The notes: generated by a model not told the origin, from the letters alone. A stretch of 64,000 bases of DNA from Trichopria drosophilae (GCA_030407085.1 CM059582.1:12071501-12135500), one strand, 5' to 3'. Counted from the first letter of the stretch, positions 36,330-49,770 are shown. Program-made: numbers and translations.

Positions 36330-36890
36330 ATTCAGGCCAAAATTTTGCAAAATAAAATAAAAATACAATAATTTTTAGTTCTTTTTTTTTTGTTCATGAT
36401 TTTCTCCGCTGAAATGGGTTATAATCAGTGAAATGCATATATAGAAAGTGAGCCCGACTGTTCAACAAATAAAATGGTAGTAAAATATTTTTTAGAAGCA
36501 ATGGCCTATCTAAAATGGCCACGTAAGGAAAAAAATGTATTCAAAATTATTACTTCCTTAAAATAGCCGCCATAAAACCTGTTTTGGGTTTTATAATGAT
36601 AACTATTTACTGTTATAATAATTTTAATTATATTTGTTAACGTATTCTTTTTACCATAAATATAACAATTTTAGACACCTTAAAATGATAAATTCAAAAT
36701 AGTCGAATTAATGTGGTCATCCCTCATCGCTGGGTTCATAACCTACAATTTATGTATATCACTTTTTATGCGTGCATTTCACTGATTATAATATTTAAGG
36801 AGAAAATGATCATGAAAAATAAAAAAAAGACTTAAAAACTGTATTTTTATTTTATTTTGCCAAACTTTTGCGTAAATAACCGTTTTTTTG
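36330..36890. repeat. foldback element with arms of about 110 bp
   Basis: The left arm (about 36333-36445) contains GCAAAATAAAATAAAAATAC and TCATGATTTTCTCCG; the right arm (about 36770-36885) contains GTATTTTTATTTTATTTTGC and GGAGAAAATGATCATGA in inverted order. A loop of about 325 bp lies between. It may be a MITE; ends and target duplication are not resolved. Confidence 0.65.
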
Positions 36891-37691
36891 ACATTAGAAA
36901 AGGTATCTATTTCAAACATTAAAAAAGAAATCTTTTTATTGGAGAAACTGAGCTGAAGTTGACGTACCTGTTTTTTTTCATTTCAACGAGAGTTAAAATG
37001 CATTTAAAAAAGTCAAATTATGAATTCAGGGAGGAAACAACGAATTCGCTGTTGTTCATTTCAATGCTTAGTTCTTTAAAAAATTACAATAAACAATAAG
37101 AACAGACAGCACAAATTTTCAACATTTTTATAATCCGAAATTTTTTTCCTTGAATTCCTCTGAATATTTCATGAATCGAATTGAGGTTGAATTATTTTGA
37201 ATACAGACTATTACAATTCATATACAGAGGAATAATAAATATGCAGATATTTTAATGTTGAAAGATTTAAAAATGTAATGCAGGCATACAAAAGAATGCA
37301 AAAGTTTAATTGTTTTTAATCGATTTTCGTTGTTGGGAAAAAATGGCGAATTCAAGAATCCGAATGAAGGATTATAAATATGGTTTTATTTTTATTTTTT
37401 AACGATAGCACACATAGAAGTTAATTTGGAACTATGTTTCTGAATTTGGAATCTTGATATCTGAATTAATTTTTATTGACCCAGATAATTGTAAAAATGT
37501 TAGATTTCTGATTTTTGACAACTGAAAAAGAATTGTATCGGTTTAAAAGTGTTTCACTGCAATCCCTTACCATTCAATTTAATAGGTAATAAGTTTTAAG
37601 AATTTCCAAAATTAATATGAAAATTTATTTCCAGTTTGCTTTAATTCGACATTTGGAATTGATAAATATCATAGGTACTATTTGTATTCTA

Positions 37692-37924
37692 CAGTAGAAC
37701 TTCACTTTATTATCCTACTCGTGGTTTTGCCTTTCACTTTGTTATCCGACAAATGCGCATCGTTTCATGCGCACCTTCCAGCCGTATCGCCTATCACAAT
37801 AGATACGACACTGGAATTAGGAAAGAGGGAAGAAGAACTAACCTTACCTGCGCTGAATACGTGAAGGGAATCTCGCTATTAATGTGAAGGCGCTAACAAA
37901 GTGAAGGACAATAAAGTTCTATTG
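37692..37924. mobile_element. pogo-like MITE (233 bp)
   Basis: Left end CAGTAGAACTTCACTTTATT, right end inverted AATAAAGTTCTATTG; TA at 37690-91 and 37925-26. Contains two half palindromes TGCGCAT and ATGCGCA at about 37753-37773. Confidence 0.85.
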
Positions 37925-40239
37925 TATACAGTTTGAGGCAGATTGACTTATATTATTGTAATTCATTTCAATTCCGGTGAACAAATTGCTTTGGAAAACA
38001 ATAGTTCTTCTCCCTGACGATAGGTGGAGTGTTACCCGTAACGTCTCTTTCTTTCCCGCTGCGATGATGCCTTACATTTTGGTATTTTAGCAATCTAAGT
38101 TGACGCATTATTGGACATACTGACGACACATATGATAATTACGAGAATTGTAAATAATTCGTGAATTTTAATCGAATTCAATCGTCAAGAATACAAATTC
38201 GGGATAATAAATACGAATTCATTTCCACTCTTTTATGTTAATTATGTTTGAATTATTTTCTGGTGATTTTGTAATGAATTTTTTATTTTCAAAAGAATTC
38301 AAACTTGTCATATTTATACATTTTTTTTTTAAAGACAGTTACGAAACTTGTAACAGAAATATGAATACGAATCAGCGAGTGAAATTGAAGTTAGTTTGGT
38401 TTATCGTCGCTAGATGCCGACGCGATGTTAGCATCTCTACAAGTGGCGCCCGTGATTCCTATTATAGAAGTTGGCTTTTGATTCGATCATAAGGGATTCC
38501 ATAGTCTAGCTTCGATGAATGAAGCATTTCATATCCAAATAGCATAAAATCATTACGACGTTGATACGTCTGAGTACAATGATAATATATGAAAAATATT
38601 TTATTAGATGTTGGAAATTTATGTCCCAATGTTGCTTCAATAAATTTGATATGTCATTAACAATAAATAAACTTAAATTACTAAGAATTTACGTTCATAA
38701 CTATATCAAACATGTTGATAAATTTATGAAGCCAACAAATTTTGTTATTCGCCTTACGTATTTCTGTTACATAACTAAAAATTACTAATTTTTGTTTCAG
38801 AAAATTTCTAAAGACATTAAAAGTGTGTATTCTAATGAATGAAAAGAAAGATTGAATAAATTATTCAGTAAGTCAAATCTGTTTTTTATAAAATTATATT
38901 ATTGTTTATATAGATACTAGTTGTACATTTCTTACAATTCTGTTTCTGTAAAATATTCATGTTTAATGATAACGTGAGCCATTAATATTCTCCGGGTGTT
39001 CATCGTCAAGTTTGTGTAAGGAATAAATAATCAATAAAATTCAGTCGCCGCACGGAATTACGCTCTTGTTGGGTATATTTTCCTCGTTTAAAATAAATAT
39101 GCACCGATCTTTATTGTGTGAAATCAGTATCAACATTAGAATAATACCATGCTGTCTAACTTATAGATTTTTTAAAATTGATTAAACCAGCGGTATAAAC
39201 GCAATGAACAATCGTATTATTTTAAGTGCATACTATAATTATTAAATTTGGTTTAAATTTCGCAGAAGTTTTCATTTTAATTCGTTTTTAGATTACAAAT
39301 TTTAAAAAGTCAATATTTAGGCAGTATGTATCCTGGGTATAGTACATCGGGCAAAAATAATTAATAACGGATCCAAGAATTCAGTTTTCATTATTAATAT
39401 TGTTGAAAAGTGAAATCATTATTGTTCTTGAACAAGAATTGAAACCTGCACAAATTTATTAACAAAGTTTTGTTAGTAACCCAAGTATTCTGCTTATTGA
39501 GTTTCAATATTGTTTAAAAATGTTATAAAAACATAAAATTCACTAACAAAAGTTGATTAACAGTAAAAACGACTATACATTTCGCATTTTTTCATCAACT
39601 TAGTTCTGCGTAAGTAACTAAATTTTCATGTTAATTTTATTAATAGTACAGTTACGTATTAGCTAATAACTGCATTCAATACGACAGTTAAAATAAACGT
39701 CATTTGTGAAGTTAGTATTATTGTTTAATTTTGTTCATATAACATTACAATTTCTTCTTTAAAAAAAAGCTTTTATTTCTTCCTTTTTTTCTTTATTTAT
39801 TTAAGTTAAACCGAAAAATGTCTACAACAAGTCTACTTTCAACTTTTGACATTAATTTTAATACAATTGTTAATAATTTATCATATAAACAAAATATTTA
39901 TTTTTAAATATTATCTCCCTATTATAAAAAAAATTAAGTTAATTAATTAATTTTTAAACTTCTGACTGACACGCAAATATATAAACATAATTTTAAAACA
40001 AAATATTTATAAACAAACGAGTATGAAATTCTATAAACAAGTTTTCTATGTATTCTTTGTCACCTGGACCACACCCCCCACCCTCTGCACAAATCTTCTC
40101 CACGAAATAACTTTCATCGGGGATTAGAATTAATTAAGCTGAAAGTGTTTTTTTAAATTCAAGATGGCGGCTCTGTATAACTTCGAAATTAAGGGTGAAA
40201 AATCATCAAAATTGTTTGCTAGTTTGCTTCATTATTTAT
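37925..40239. other. gene-free AT-rich stretch
   Basis: No supported gene. Around 39370-39480 the words CCAAGAATTCAGTTTTCATTA and GTTGAAAAGTGAAATCATTA match, with decay, the outer arm of the foldback element at 58005, so a remnant copy lies here. Confidence 0.5.
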
Positions 40240-40665
40240 CAATTAATAATTCTAAGTAAAAACTCGAAATCTAAGATGGTTGATTCAATATTGAGGAAAA
40301 ATTTAAAAAAAAAAGCTTGATTTGATTTATACTCAATATTCGTGGATTATGAGGTCGCTGGTTTCAAATCTGGGGTTCAATTTCGGATGTTCAGAATGGC
40401 GGGTCCAATATGGCTTACCAAAATCCAAAATGTTGTCGAAATTTGATAAAATTTGGGAACCTACCATTATAGATTTTTTATTCCGAAGTAATATTCGTAC
40501 CGCCTTTTATCAAATTTCAACCACATTTTGGATTTTGGTCAGCCATTCTAAATGTACTAAATTTAACCACAGATTCGAAATCATGACCCATAAAACTCCA
40601 AATTACAAAGAAAAGTTTCCCCAATATTCAATCTCCCATCTTAGATTTCGAATTTTTAATTGGAA
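40240..40665. repeat. palindromic copy of the CCGCCATTTTG module family
   Basis: The left half (TCGAAATCTAAGATGG, TTCAGAATGGCGGGTCCAAT, CCAAAATCCAAAATG) is mirrored by the right half (CATTTTGGATTTTGG, AGCCATTCTAAATG, CCCATCTTAGATTTCGA), with the centre near 40470. It is more diverged than the copy at 58602. Confidence 0.75.
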
Positions 40666-41489
40666 TTAATAATTAAGAAACACTGAATCAAAGAACCGAA
40701 CAAATTTTATGAGGGAGAAATAGTTTAAACCATACTGTCTTGCATTAATTGCACGTAATACATTAAAAATACAATTATTTTCCTGTATTTTGAAGTGTAG
40801 GATGCCGCGGCCATGTTGAATTTTAAAAAACGCCACAGCATACAAAAGAAGACATTTTCTTTTAAATTTTAAGCCATGGTTCAATATATTTGCTGCACGT
40901 TATACTATTGCACAAGGTCATTTTGGGCAGACTGAAAAATTGAGAAAATTGCCGTGAATTCTGGTAAAAATTACTAGATGTTTTGTAATTTTTACTGTAT
41001 GAATAGTAATAACAAGCTTATAGTAATTCTTATTCCTCAAGTTTGTCTCAAAACTACCATCCGAAATTTTTTATCGTGTACACAGGTTTTTTGTACGAGA
41101 GGGAGGAGGGAGGGGGGGGGGTGGCCCACTCTACAAATAATACCTAATATATATTCAAATTTAAAATTAGTTTTATTGTTATTTTAATATCAAAGTAATA
41201 AAAGAAATGTCAATAATTATCGAAGCATTTTATTTATTATTCAGAGGTATTTTAATTAAAAAACGATGTTAATTTTTTATCATTTGTACCTTTAAATGTT
41301 GCCTTTATAACTCTTGGTTGTTGTATAATTGTAATAGTGAAAGTGAATTAAAAATTTCTAAAATAAAATATTATATTTTAAATACAGGTGTATTTTACCA
41401 TTAATATGCAAGTTCATTCAATTTCGTAAGGTGTATAATAATTAAGGTTTATTCGAACGAAAATGGTAATTTTAAATTTCAAATTGATT
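40666..41489. other. gene-free stretch with short G-rich tract
   Basis: Contains a purine run GAGGGAGGAGGGAGGGGGGG at about 41098-41120. Nothing else recognised. Confidence 0.5.
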
Positions 41490-41560
41490 GAGAAAAAATC
41501 TCGCCCCTAGGGAATTGAACCCTTGCCGCTCGTTAACCGCGCTAGCAGTTTTATTATGGA
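41490..41560 (-). repeat. tRNA-derived SINE-like fragment (box B intact)
   Basis: On the minus strand, TAGCGCGGTTAACG (41544-41531) and GGTTCAATTCC (41521-41511) resemble RNA polymerase III box A and box B; the latter matches the consensus exactly and is enclosed by a short stem GGG...CCC. The spacing between them is too short for a true tRNA, and no full cloverleaf can be drawn, so it is a fragment or a SINE head. Confidence 0.4.
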
Positions 41561-42789
41561 AAATGTTTATTAAGGAACAGAAGAGTATAGACTTACGTGA
41601 AACTACCTCGATTAAGAAATTATTATTCTAGTGATTTAAATATTGTGCAATTTGTCAAATAATATTAGTTATACTTAGATATAAAATAACTTAAACTTAA
41701 TAAATTCGCCAGAGAACGTTTTGTTTAAACGAGTTTGGATTTATATAGTTATAAATTAACTATTAATATACCATATATTACATTTGTAATACCCAAATAA
41801 AATAATCGAATTCGAGTCTATTGAAATGGAATCAAAGCATTTAGTATTGAAATTAATATATTCCAGTATATTAAAAATATGTTAATCTTATGTTTGATTA
41901 AGTTTTTTTTTAACAATGAAAGTATTTAATCTCTTGAACCCTTTGACAACATAATGGGTGTAACCTAACATTTTTTAAATTCCAGTATGTCGAATTACAA
42001 ATGGCGCCCAACCAAGGATTATATTGTATCGTGTTGATACTTTCTCTTAAAATTGTGTATTTTAAACTCCTAAATCAAGAAATTATATTATAAAAATTGA
42101 AGAAATGTTTGCATTACACTCTCTGCAAAAGTTTCAAGAGTTTCAACATTTATTAGCCAGAAATGACAAAAAAACAGATTTTTAAACTTTCATTAATTTT
42201 CTGGTGGACCCAGTCATACTATATGGAAGTACTGGAATTATTTTGAAATGAATTTGGAAATTTTTATCTTTTTTATTTCAATGCTTCACGATTTCTTGTA
42301 AATTAATCGACAATTAAAAAAAATGGTGAATAATCTTTTTTTCCGAAAGCGATTTTGCAGAATTGTCCTTCGCATATAGTTTTACTGGTAAATTGTGAAT
42401 ATCAACTGAAGGATTTAATCGACAAAGACGATTATTCTATAAAACTTGGGCGGTAGTTTCGTCAAAGCGACTGCTGAACTTTACATTGCCTATGTGTCGT
42501 TAACCTTCGCTTTGATCGACATTAATTTATGATTTAAGATACTGCAATCGCTGAAAATGAGGTCTTTGAAGAAAATTATAATAATGTTACAAGGGAATTG
42601 CAATTTACTGATCATGGTGTGCTTAAATAATGTTTAAATCAAACTGCCCTATACAAAAATTTGAAAAATCTCTACAGCCGTTTTCGTTCTCTATTGATTT
42701 GCCTTAAAAAATTAATTGTACATTAATTTTACGAAAATGTTGCTTCTCAAATTTATAATACACCCATCTGTTCTTACATAATTATATAG
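41561..42789. other. gene-free AT-rich stretch
   Basis: No gene, RNA gene or defined transposon end was found here. Confidence 0.5.
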
Positions 42790-43300
42790 TGAAAATTGGC
42801 GCAAATGCGATTTACATTTGCAAAAATCAACAAAAAGTTAAGGTCTTTAGGGTTTTTTCGTTTATGTACAAAAATATTGAAAAATTTGAAAAATGTTTCA
42901 AATAAAAGTTGTAAACCTTCTCAAAACATATCTTTTATGTTTAGTGAATTTTTTATGAAGGTATGACAGAAACTGACAAAAATGACAATGAATTTTATGA
43001 ATTTTATGAATATAATAATAATTAACAAAAAAAAAACAGGATTTTCTATCAGTTTTTATACATTTATAGTATTGTTTGTGTTTTAGTGCGTTGGAACAGA
43101 AACTCGTCGTGATAATTGGCGCAAATCCAATCTACATGGTAAAAATCATGAAAAATCGACAAAAATTCTGATTTTTCGCCTTTTTTCTCGTTTATGTACA
43201 AAAAAAATTGATATATCGAAAAAATGTTTCGAATGAAAGTTGTAGATTTGCTCACAATACATATTTTATATGCAATACATTTCTTGAGTATTCAATAATT
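42790..43300. repeat. diverged tandem duplication with a period of about 321 bp
   Basis: GGCGCAAATGCGATTTACAT near 42799 corresponds to GGCGCAAATCCAATCTACAT near 43120, followed in both by TTTTTTCGTTTATGTACAAA or CTCGTTTATGTACAAA, then a run of ATGTTTC(A/G)AAT(A/G)AAAGTTGTA. Confidence 0.65.
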
Positions 43301-44439
43301 AAAGAAATAAACGTGAAAAATCAGGCAAATCAGGAAAAATCATAATATTTATTAATTTTTCACATTTTTCAGGATGTAAATCATAGTTACGCCTATTTTT
43401 CTTATAATATTCGTTTTTAGAGCAGGGAATTACATAAAAAAAATATGTGTACTATAAATATGAAAAATTTTCCATATTTCAATGTATTGATTTTTCAAAA
43501 AAGAAACAATAGAATGAAAATGACTCGAAGGATTTTTTAAATTTTTGAATAGAGACGGTCTGTTAGTGCCCTGGAATCGAATTCAAAAAGAAAATTCGAT
43601 TTGATAATCCTCTTTGAATTAAATACCATTTAAGTGCACAACGTGATGATTTTATACAAGAGAAAATTATATTATCCCATAAAAAATTGGAAAATAAAAA
43701 CATTATTGCGAATCTCTTGTAAAATGCTACGAGGTAAGTATTATCAATTATTAATACTAAATTAAAATAATTTCTAAACGGTCGAGAAAATATTTCGAAA
43801 TTAATTCGAATTATCTTCCCTTTAAAACAATCTTTTTTCTTATTATATTTTCCAATACCTGGTATTTTTTTAAAGACATTTAGCTTTAATTTGATTCTAA
43901 ATTCAAAGTGTTTCTCTTTAAAATAATCACTTGTTGTAGGCAATATAATAATAAACCCGACGATTGGCCTGTAACCTGTTGCATACGCGCAATTTAGGAA
44001 AATCGATGTGTAATCATATGCTTTAAAAAGAAACTATTTCTTATATTGTCAATTGCAAAATCAATAGGATGACATACTCAAACAAAAATATGTATTTTAA
44101 AAATGGGAAGATGAGAAAATAATTGAGTTTACTTCGAATAATTCGAAGATACTTCAAATGAATCATTAAATAGTTGGACTAATTTTTCAATGATAGATTA
44201 GTGATATTTTTAGAAATGGAGACTCTCCCTAGAAATTGACTCCCTTAGTCTCAGTGGTTAATATATTAACCACTTTTTAAGATGACTAAAAATATAATAT
44301 CGAATTTGTAATATTTTTAAAATTCAACACGGTAAATGATGTAAAAATATCGTAGTTTGCGAATTTTGGGAAATACAAATAATCCAATATAGCGAATGGA
44401 AAAATGTTTAAATCCATATTAAATACGAGATTTAGAATT
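43301..44439. other. gene-free AT-rich stretch
   Basis: A 126-codon minus-strand frame at 43943-43563 has low-complexity composition and no recognisable motif; I do not support it as a gene. Confidence 0.5.
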
Positions 44440-45065
44440 TTTAAAAACTAATGCCGAATTCGTAACCAGCGACCCGGAAACTTCTATGTATCAAGTTTCA
44501 AGCGAATCTGAGTGAATTTTAATTTTTTCGTCTCCCATATTGTAGCCTCCAGTTTTAAATTCTAAAATATTGCAAATCTAATCCCAGATTCGTATTCAGC
44601 CGCCCAAACTCCTTTACTTCCAATAGCGAGATTTATGTTTCCAACGAAAGATTAAGTTAAAGAATGAAGTGAAAAATTACTAACAAAACTTAGTGACATT
44701 TTCTGATTTCTAAATTGAGAAACGACAAATATTGATTGAACTGTCAATCACGCAATTTAAACTGTATGTGATACGTAGTTTTTGATATCGCTAAATCTGA
44801 ATCTGGGATCAGATTTTCAAAATTCAAAATGGCGGGACCCAATATGGTGGATTAAAAATGGGAAACGTTAAGGAATTTTCATAAAAATTGCTTTTGGGTG
44901 GTTTTTATATAAGAATCTGATATCTGATTCAATAGATTCTAAATGGCGGATCCAATATGCCGGATGTAAAATTGAAATCGTTTGTAAACTCTCACAAAAA
45001 TAGTTACTCGCAGGTTTTGGGGGTTGCTGAATACGAATTCGGCATCAGATTTTTAAAATTAATAT
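44440..45065. repeat. diverged copy of the CCGCCATTTTG module family in inverted arrangement
   Basis: Reverse-oriented modules (CGAATTCGTAACCAGCGACC near 44457, ATTCGTATTCAGCCGCCC near 44590) are followed by forward modules (CAAAATTCAAAATGGCGGGA near 44817, TTCTAAATGGCGGATCCAAT near 44937). The polarity is opposite to that of the other palindromes. Confidence 0.7.
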
Positions 45066-48000
45066 CATTTTAAAATTTACTGTCTTCACTGGCACTTCAC
45101 TTGGGATTTCAGCAAATTCCATCATAATTTTTTCTTAGAGGCCTGGGCCGGTAATTGCCTTCCCAGAAAACTCGTATCGAACGATATTTTTTGTAACAAT
45201 GGAGAAAAACAGTCCCGCAAGACGATTTTAGATTCCGTGCTGTGAAATAGTAATTTTTTTATAAGTTTTGGCGCTATATTGAATTTTGTAAATGTATTTA
45301 TACAATCTCTTATTCTTCATGCAACTCATTTCATACACTTTTAGCATATGTCTATTACTAAATTTCCCACAAACGAATTAGATGCACAAAAATACACGTT
45401 TTTGTAGATATTTTTATTTGTAACAATTATAAATAATTATAGATTCAGAAAATATCATCATTCTTCTGAGTATCTCTGTAACTGAACTTGCAAAAAAATA
45501 GTATTTTGCACCAAATATGAAAAATATGGCATCTGTGACTCAAAAAGTTAACCAATAATCAACTTTGTTATTGAAATTAAAGTGAATTTGAGAGAATCGA
45601 AAAACGATAGATAAACTATCTCAGAATATCTGCATAAAATTACACAAGCCAATTCTAAAGATATTGCAGCCGAAATTAAGCAAACCCATAACATATAATA
45701 TTCACATCGAATATTTTTAACAGTTTTTTTTTCGAGTTTGATTATTACGATTTTTTTAAATTCTGACGAAAGAGTGTAAGATAAAGAAAACGACACTAAA
45801 CTTATCTAAACAAAACAAAAGCATTTTCTTCAGTATTTATGTCTCATCGAAGTGGACCTACGTGTCAGCAAAATAACTCTTTTTTACTATTTATCTTTTA
45901 AATCGTGTTGAAAAAAAAAATAAATTCATACTTTTCTGATTGAAGTTGTATAACATTTTGTTTCGTGATTTTATCCTGGTTTTTGGCGTTTACACAAATG
46001 ATATACTTTGACAAATTCTTTCGTATTTTCTATTTAAAGTCCATCGTGTACTTTAACTAGACAACTCCATTTTTGATGCGCTATCGTAGACCCATATTTA
46101 TTGAAAATACTTGAATGGTAACATAAATAATGTACAGTAATTTTTATTAAAAAATAATAGAATGTTTTTATAATATGAAAGCCTTGTAATATTGTGACTA
46201 AATAAAAAATTTCATTTCGTGTAAAGAATGAAACCACTTAGAATCTATTTTCAGACAGCAATGAAGAAATAAGGACATATAAAAATGAATGTATCTTTAA
46301 CAAAATGTATAAGTATAAAATTTTGGTAAATAAGAAGTTGGTCTAAAAAGTTTTTTCACTTTATTTTATTTTTGTGTCATTATCTGGTACTCTTGTTTCA
46401 GAATCACTTTAACTATATATATTAGGACTTTTGTTACAGATTCAGATGGAAATTAAAGTAACGCTTACTTCATATTAACGTACAAGTATTTTTTTTAAGT
46501 CCAAAGAATCACCAAATTTGAATATCAAACTATTTTATAAGTATATAAAAAATGTACAGTTTTATCAGAAACCTGCGTACTAACACTGAAAATTCATTTT
46601 CCGACCTACAAGTTTTATTTATAAATCCACTTCAAAATGTTGTATAGTTTATGAGAATCTGGCAACTTCTAAAAGTTCCTTAGTTCATGTTGAGAATGTT
46701 GGTCGAATATCAATTAAAAAAATGTGCATTTCACGGATTTAATGAGTTAAATAATATACCTAAATGATATTTTGTTAAACATGAAACATAGCAGTGACAC
46801 AAATTATGACATTTTTCACAAATTTAAAATATCACCCTTTAAAAATTGCACAATATGTATTGACAATATCTCAACAAATAGTAAAATTAATTATTCAATT
46901 CCACTGTACCATTTGAAATTTGATAAAAATAGAATTCATATTTTTTTATTTCATTTTTGTTAATATTATGTAACTACGATGTAATGTAGCTGAATAATTA
47001 TGCTGCAAGGAAAATGTTTGTTGAAAAATTCTGTATGTAAAATTATCAACACATTGTTTAATGACAACGAAGTATTGTGAAATTATGTAATTAATAATTA
47101 AACAATAATAACCAAAAATTAAATTTTTTAGTATTTTTAAAACCTTACAACTTTTGTGGGAATGTTAAAGCACAACGTTTTAATAGCGAATAAAAAATAA
47201 GTCCGTAATTCTAAATGATTACTTAAAGTACCAAGTTCTATCAAAATTTCTTAAAAACTATGAAATTTATTGCAACATGTACATATAATCCTTTAGTATT
47301 TATGTGATTAACGGAACCACTAAAAAAAAAGAAAATTCCTTGAAAATACACGTGATTTTTTTAAAGACCCCCTCCTCATGAAAGATCACGTGATTAATGG
47401 ACGCTTTGTTATACTTAATCCGTCAATTCTCGCGTGCAATAAAAAATATGTATTCAGTTTTATCAGTTACGAATGTAAATGAAAAAAAGACCATTTTCAT
47501 TGTTTTCTAAGATGTCATTTCAACAAAAGAGAATTTGTTTGTATATTTTTATTTACACAAATTATTCCCTTGCATTATAAATCTAACATACTGATGGAAT
47601 ATGAATTCAGCCTTGTCAATATTTTTTGTCATTGAATCAACTACAGTTTCATAAAAAAAATACATTTACAGTTATTTTATTTTGTTTTGTTTCATACACT
47701 AAATGGAAATAATATGCAATTAAGTCAAACCGAAATTCAATTCATTAACTTAACACATTGTATTTAAAATAATCACAGTTTTATTAAAACTACCCTTCAG
47801 TAATGTTTACCTGCTACTAATGATTCATACAAATAGAACAAAATCGTCGACCTTTTATAGATCCATTGAAAAATATTTCCTTATACTTTAAACCGTTTCA
47901 TAGCAAAATCAAAATAAATTCCTTATGGAACATTTTAAAATTAGCGCTTACATATTTAATATCGCGACGTCAGGGTATTCCCAAGAATCTTAATTAAAAA

Positions 48001-48084
48001 AACAGTTTGACTTTCGTAACAACTTCGATGTGAATCGAAGCGTTCATCCAACTATAAAATCACCCTTTCCATACGCTTGGATAA
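45066..48084. other. gene-free AT-rich stretch
   Basis: About 3 kb with short random frames only. No supported gene, RNA gene or repeat boundaries. Some TMEM145-like 5' exon could lie in this general interval but none was recognised. Confidence 0.45.
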
Positions 48085-48676
48085 CGCTTAATAAAAGTTT
48101 TAAAAAGTGTACATCACTTGAATTTGGGCACGGGCTTTTACGAAATTACAATAACGTTCAACGTCACGTACCAAACTTACTTTGGATTCTTTACACCGAT
48201 GACGTCACGAATGAACGATGCAGTTTTGCGTATAGTCGAACCGGAAACGGACGTTTGTCTTGTGGGGGAAATACGAAAATCCTTGAAAAAGTGCATGACG
48301 GTTGCTTGTGATTTTGAATGGAATTTCTGATGGTGCATAGGAAAATATTTTGTTGTCGGTCTTACTTGCCGAGTGATCAGCTGTCCCCTGATTGATTTAG
48401 CGTCGTTTTCCCCGTGGAGGATCGAAGCCACGTAAAAAACGATCATGCCAACATTGCGAAGAAGCATATTTGATTCTTCGATGCAACAATCTCCATGTAA
48501 ACCTTGAACGTCATGACTGTATAACGGCCATTCGTGTACTGCGGTCGCGGGTATATTCGCGTTCATCGTCACGGAATCAATATTTTTCCGGACATACACG
48601 CGACACGTTATTATCGGCAAATTCACCAGCACGTTGCAATTTCGTAGACTTTTCTGTACTCATGTTTCATTTTTAA
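48085..48676 (-). other. open region with coding character, gene unrecognised
   Basis: This island is richer in C, G and CpG than its surroundings and open on both strands. Minus: an open frame from about 48658 to 48178 contains ATAVHEWPLYSHDVQGLHGD and MLLRNVGMIVFYVASILHGE, and meets a good splice donor AAA|GTAAGT after VIGVKN at 48181; an ATG at 48663 in another frame begins MSTEKSTKLQRAGEF but stops after 28 codons. Plus: frames give GTGFYEITITFNVTYQTYFG (48118-48330) and a C2H2-like pattern C-x2-C-x12-H-x5-H in RSCQHCEEAYLILR (about 48450-48530). I favour the minus strand because of the donor, but cannot name a family. It may be an exon, or a recent pseudogene given the frame conflict. 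Confidence 0.4.
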
Positions 48677-48899
48677 TTTGGAAAAAATTCGCAAAAATAC
48701 CACTCTAAAAAATTTGTGTAATTCCAATCGCTTAATATTTTTATCGTCGTCAGATGGTTTGAAAATGGCGCTCAACAATGTTTGTTGTTTCGAAAATTCA
48801 ATTATGCATCTAACCAAATATTTGTGTGAATTTTTAAATTCAAAATTTTTCGAAAATCGAGTTTATTTCGAAAACACATAGCTTGAAACTTATCGAATT

Positions 48900-49375
48900 A
48901 CTTTATTACTTATCATACCCTAGATTTTTACTAGTTTTAATTTATGTATGATCAAAGTATCAATGTGAATAATTAAAATTCCAAATTTTTAGAAAAATAT
49001 AAATAAAATTATGTTCTGTGTAAGTAATTTCACTCTTCCACTAGAGTGGGTCAGTTTTCACTCTGTACGGATTTCATTTCAACTCCAAGGAATTTAGAGA
49101 ATTCAGCTTTTATATTGGGCTTGCATTTTGAGTCTTGGTTGCAAGGGTTCTATTGATGAAAAATAAACTGCACAAATACACCAAATGTGTATTCTAAACA
49201 TTATTCAATAACAAAATTTCCAAGAGCCTTGCTATCCAGATTTGGTCTCGGTCTCGGTCTTGCAAGAAAAGTGTGAGAATGGGATTGGTCTTTGCATGGG
49301 AGTTTGATCTTGCTTTCGTTAGAAAATTAACCATGTCGATCTTAAATTTTTGTCATGATCAATACCAAGACTGCA
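48900..49375. other. gene-free stretch
   Basis: AT-rich with a short GGTCTCGGTCTCGGTCTTG direct repeat near 49242. Nothing else supported. Confidence 0.5.
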
Positions 49376-49486
49376 ACCTTGCAAACACGGAAAATAACAG
49401 TTATGTAATATTTACGTAATGGTTACATTGTTATATAAATGTTACATAGTTGTTATAAAACAGTTACTTTTGTGTTTTCAGGGAAG
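49376..49486. mobile_element. short palindromic MITE-like element
   Basis: CCTTGCAAACACGGAAAATAACAGTT is split here as two words, CCTTGCAAACACGG and AAAATAACAGTT; both are mirrored at the other end by AACAGTTACTTTTGTG and TTTTCAGGG. The centre contains repeated GTTAC/GTAAC words. Ends are approximate. Confidence 0.5.
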
Positions 49487-49579
49487 AACAAGAGTTATTT
49501 TGACTATCCATAATATATAGCGATCTCCTAAAAAATACCACAGAACTTTATCGAAAACTGACCGAGAATTTTCGTCTCG

Positions 49580-49770
49580 TACGTGTCCCATATTTGTCCA
49601 GTTCCGTCTCGTTATAGTTATCTGTCGCCGTCCTCTTTTTCCCCACCCTGCTGGCTGCAGCCTCAGGAAGGCTCTAATTAGGCGTCATAGAATAGTAGGT
49701 AAATATAACGAGACGCGAGAAGAAGACGAGGAACCGATCGGGCAAATATATTGGCACTCTACTTAACAGA
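49580..49770. mobile_element. diverged relative of the 24826 MITE
   Basis: TTGTCCAGTTCCGTCTCGTT and CGAGACGCGAGAAGAAG with GGGCAAATATATTGGCACTC correspond to internal and right-end sequence of the element at 24826-25065. The terminal CAGTAG is lost. Confidence 0.6.

Larger units (their letters stand above)
35641..37691. other. gene-free stretch outside the elements listed
   Basis: Apart from the MITE remnant and the foldback element at 36172-36890, this is AT-rich sequence with no open frame, promoter or RNA gene that I can support. Confidence 0.5.

Noticed and set aside
41490..41560. A functional tRNA gene
   Set aside because: Box A to box B spacing is too short and no cloverleaf can be formed; kept only as a SINE-like fragment.
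43563..43943. 126-codon minus-strand frame rich in Lys, Phe and Ile
   Set aside because: Composition reflects AT-rich DNA; no conserved motif or splice context.
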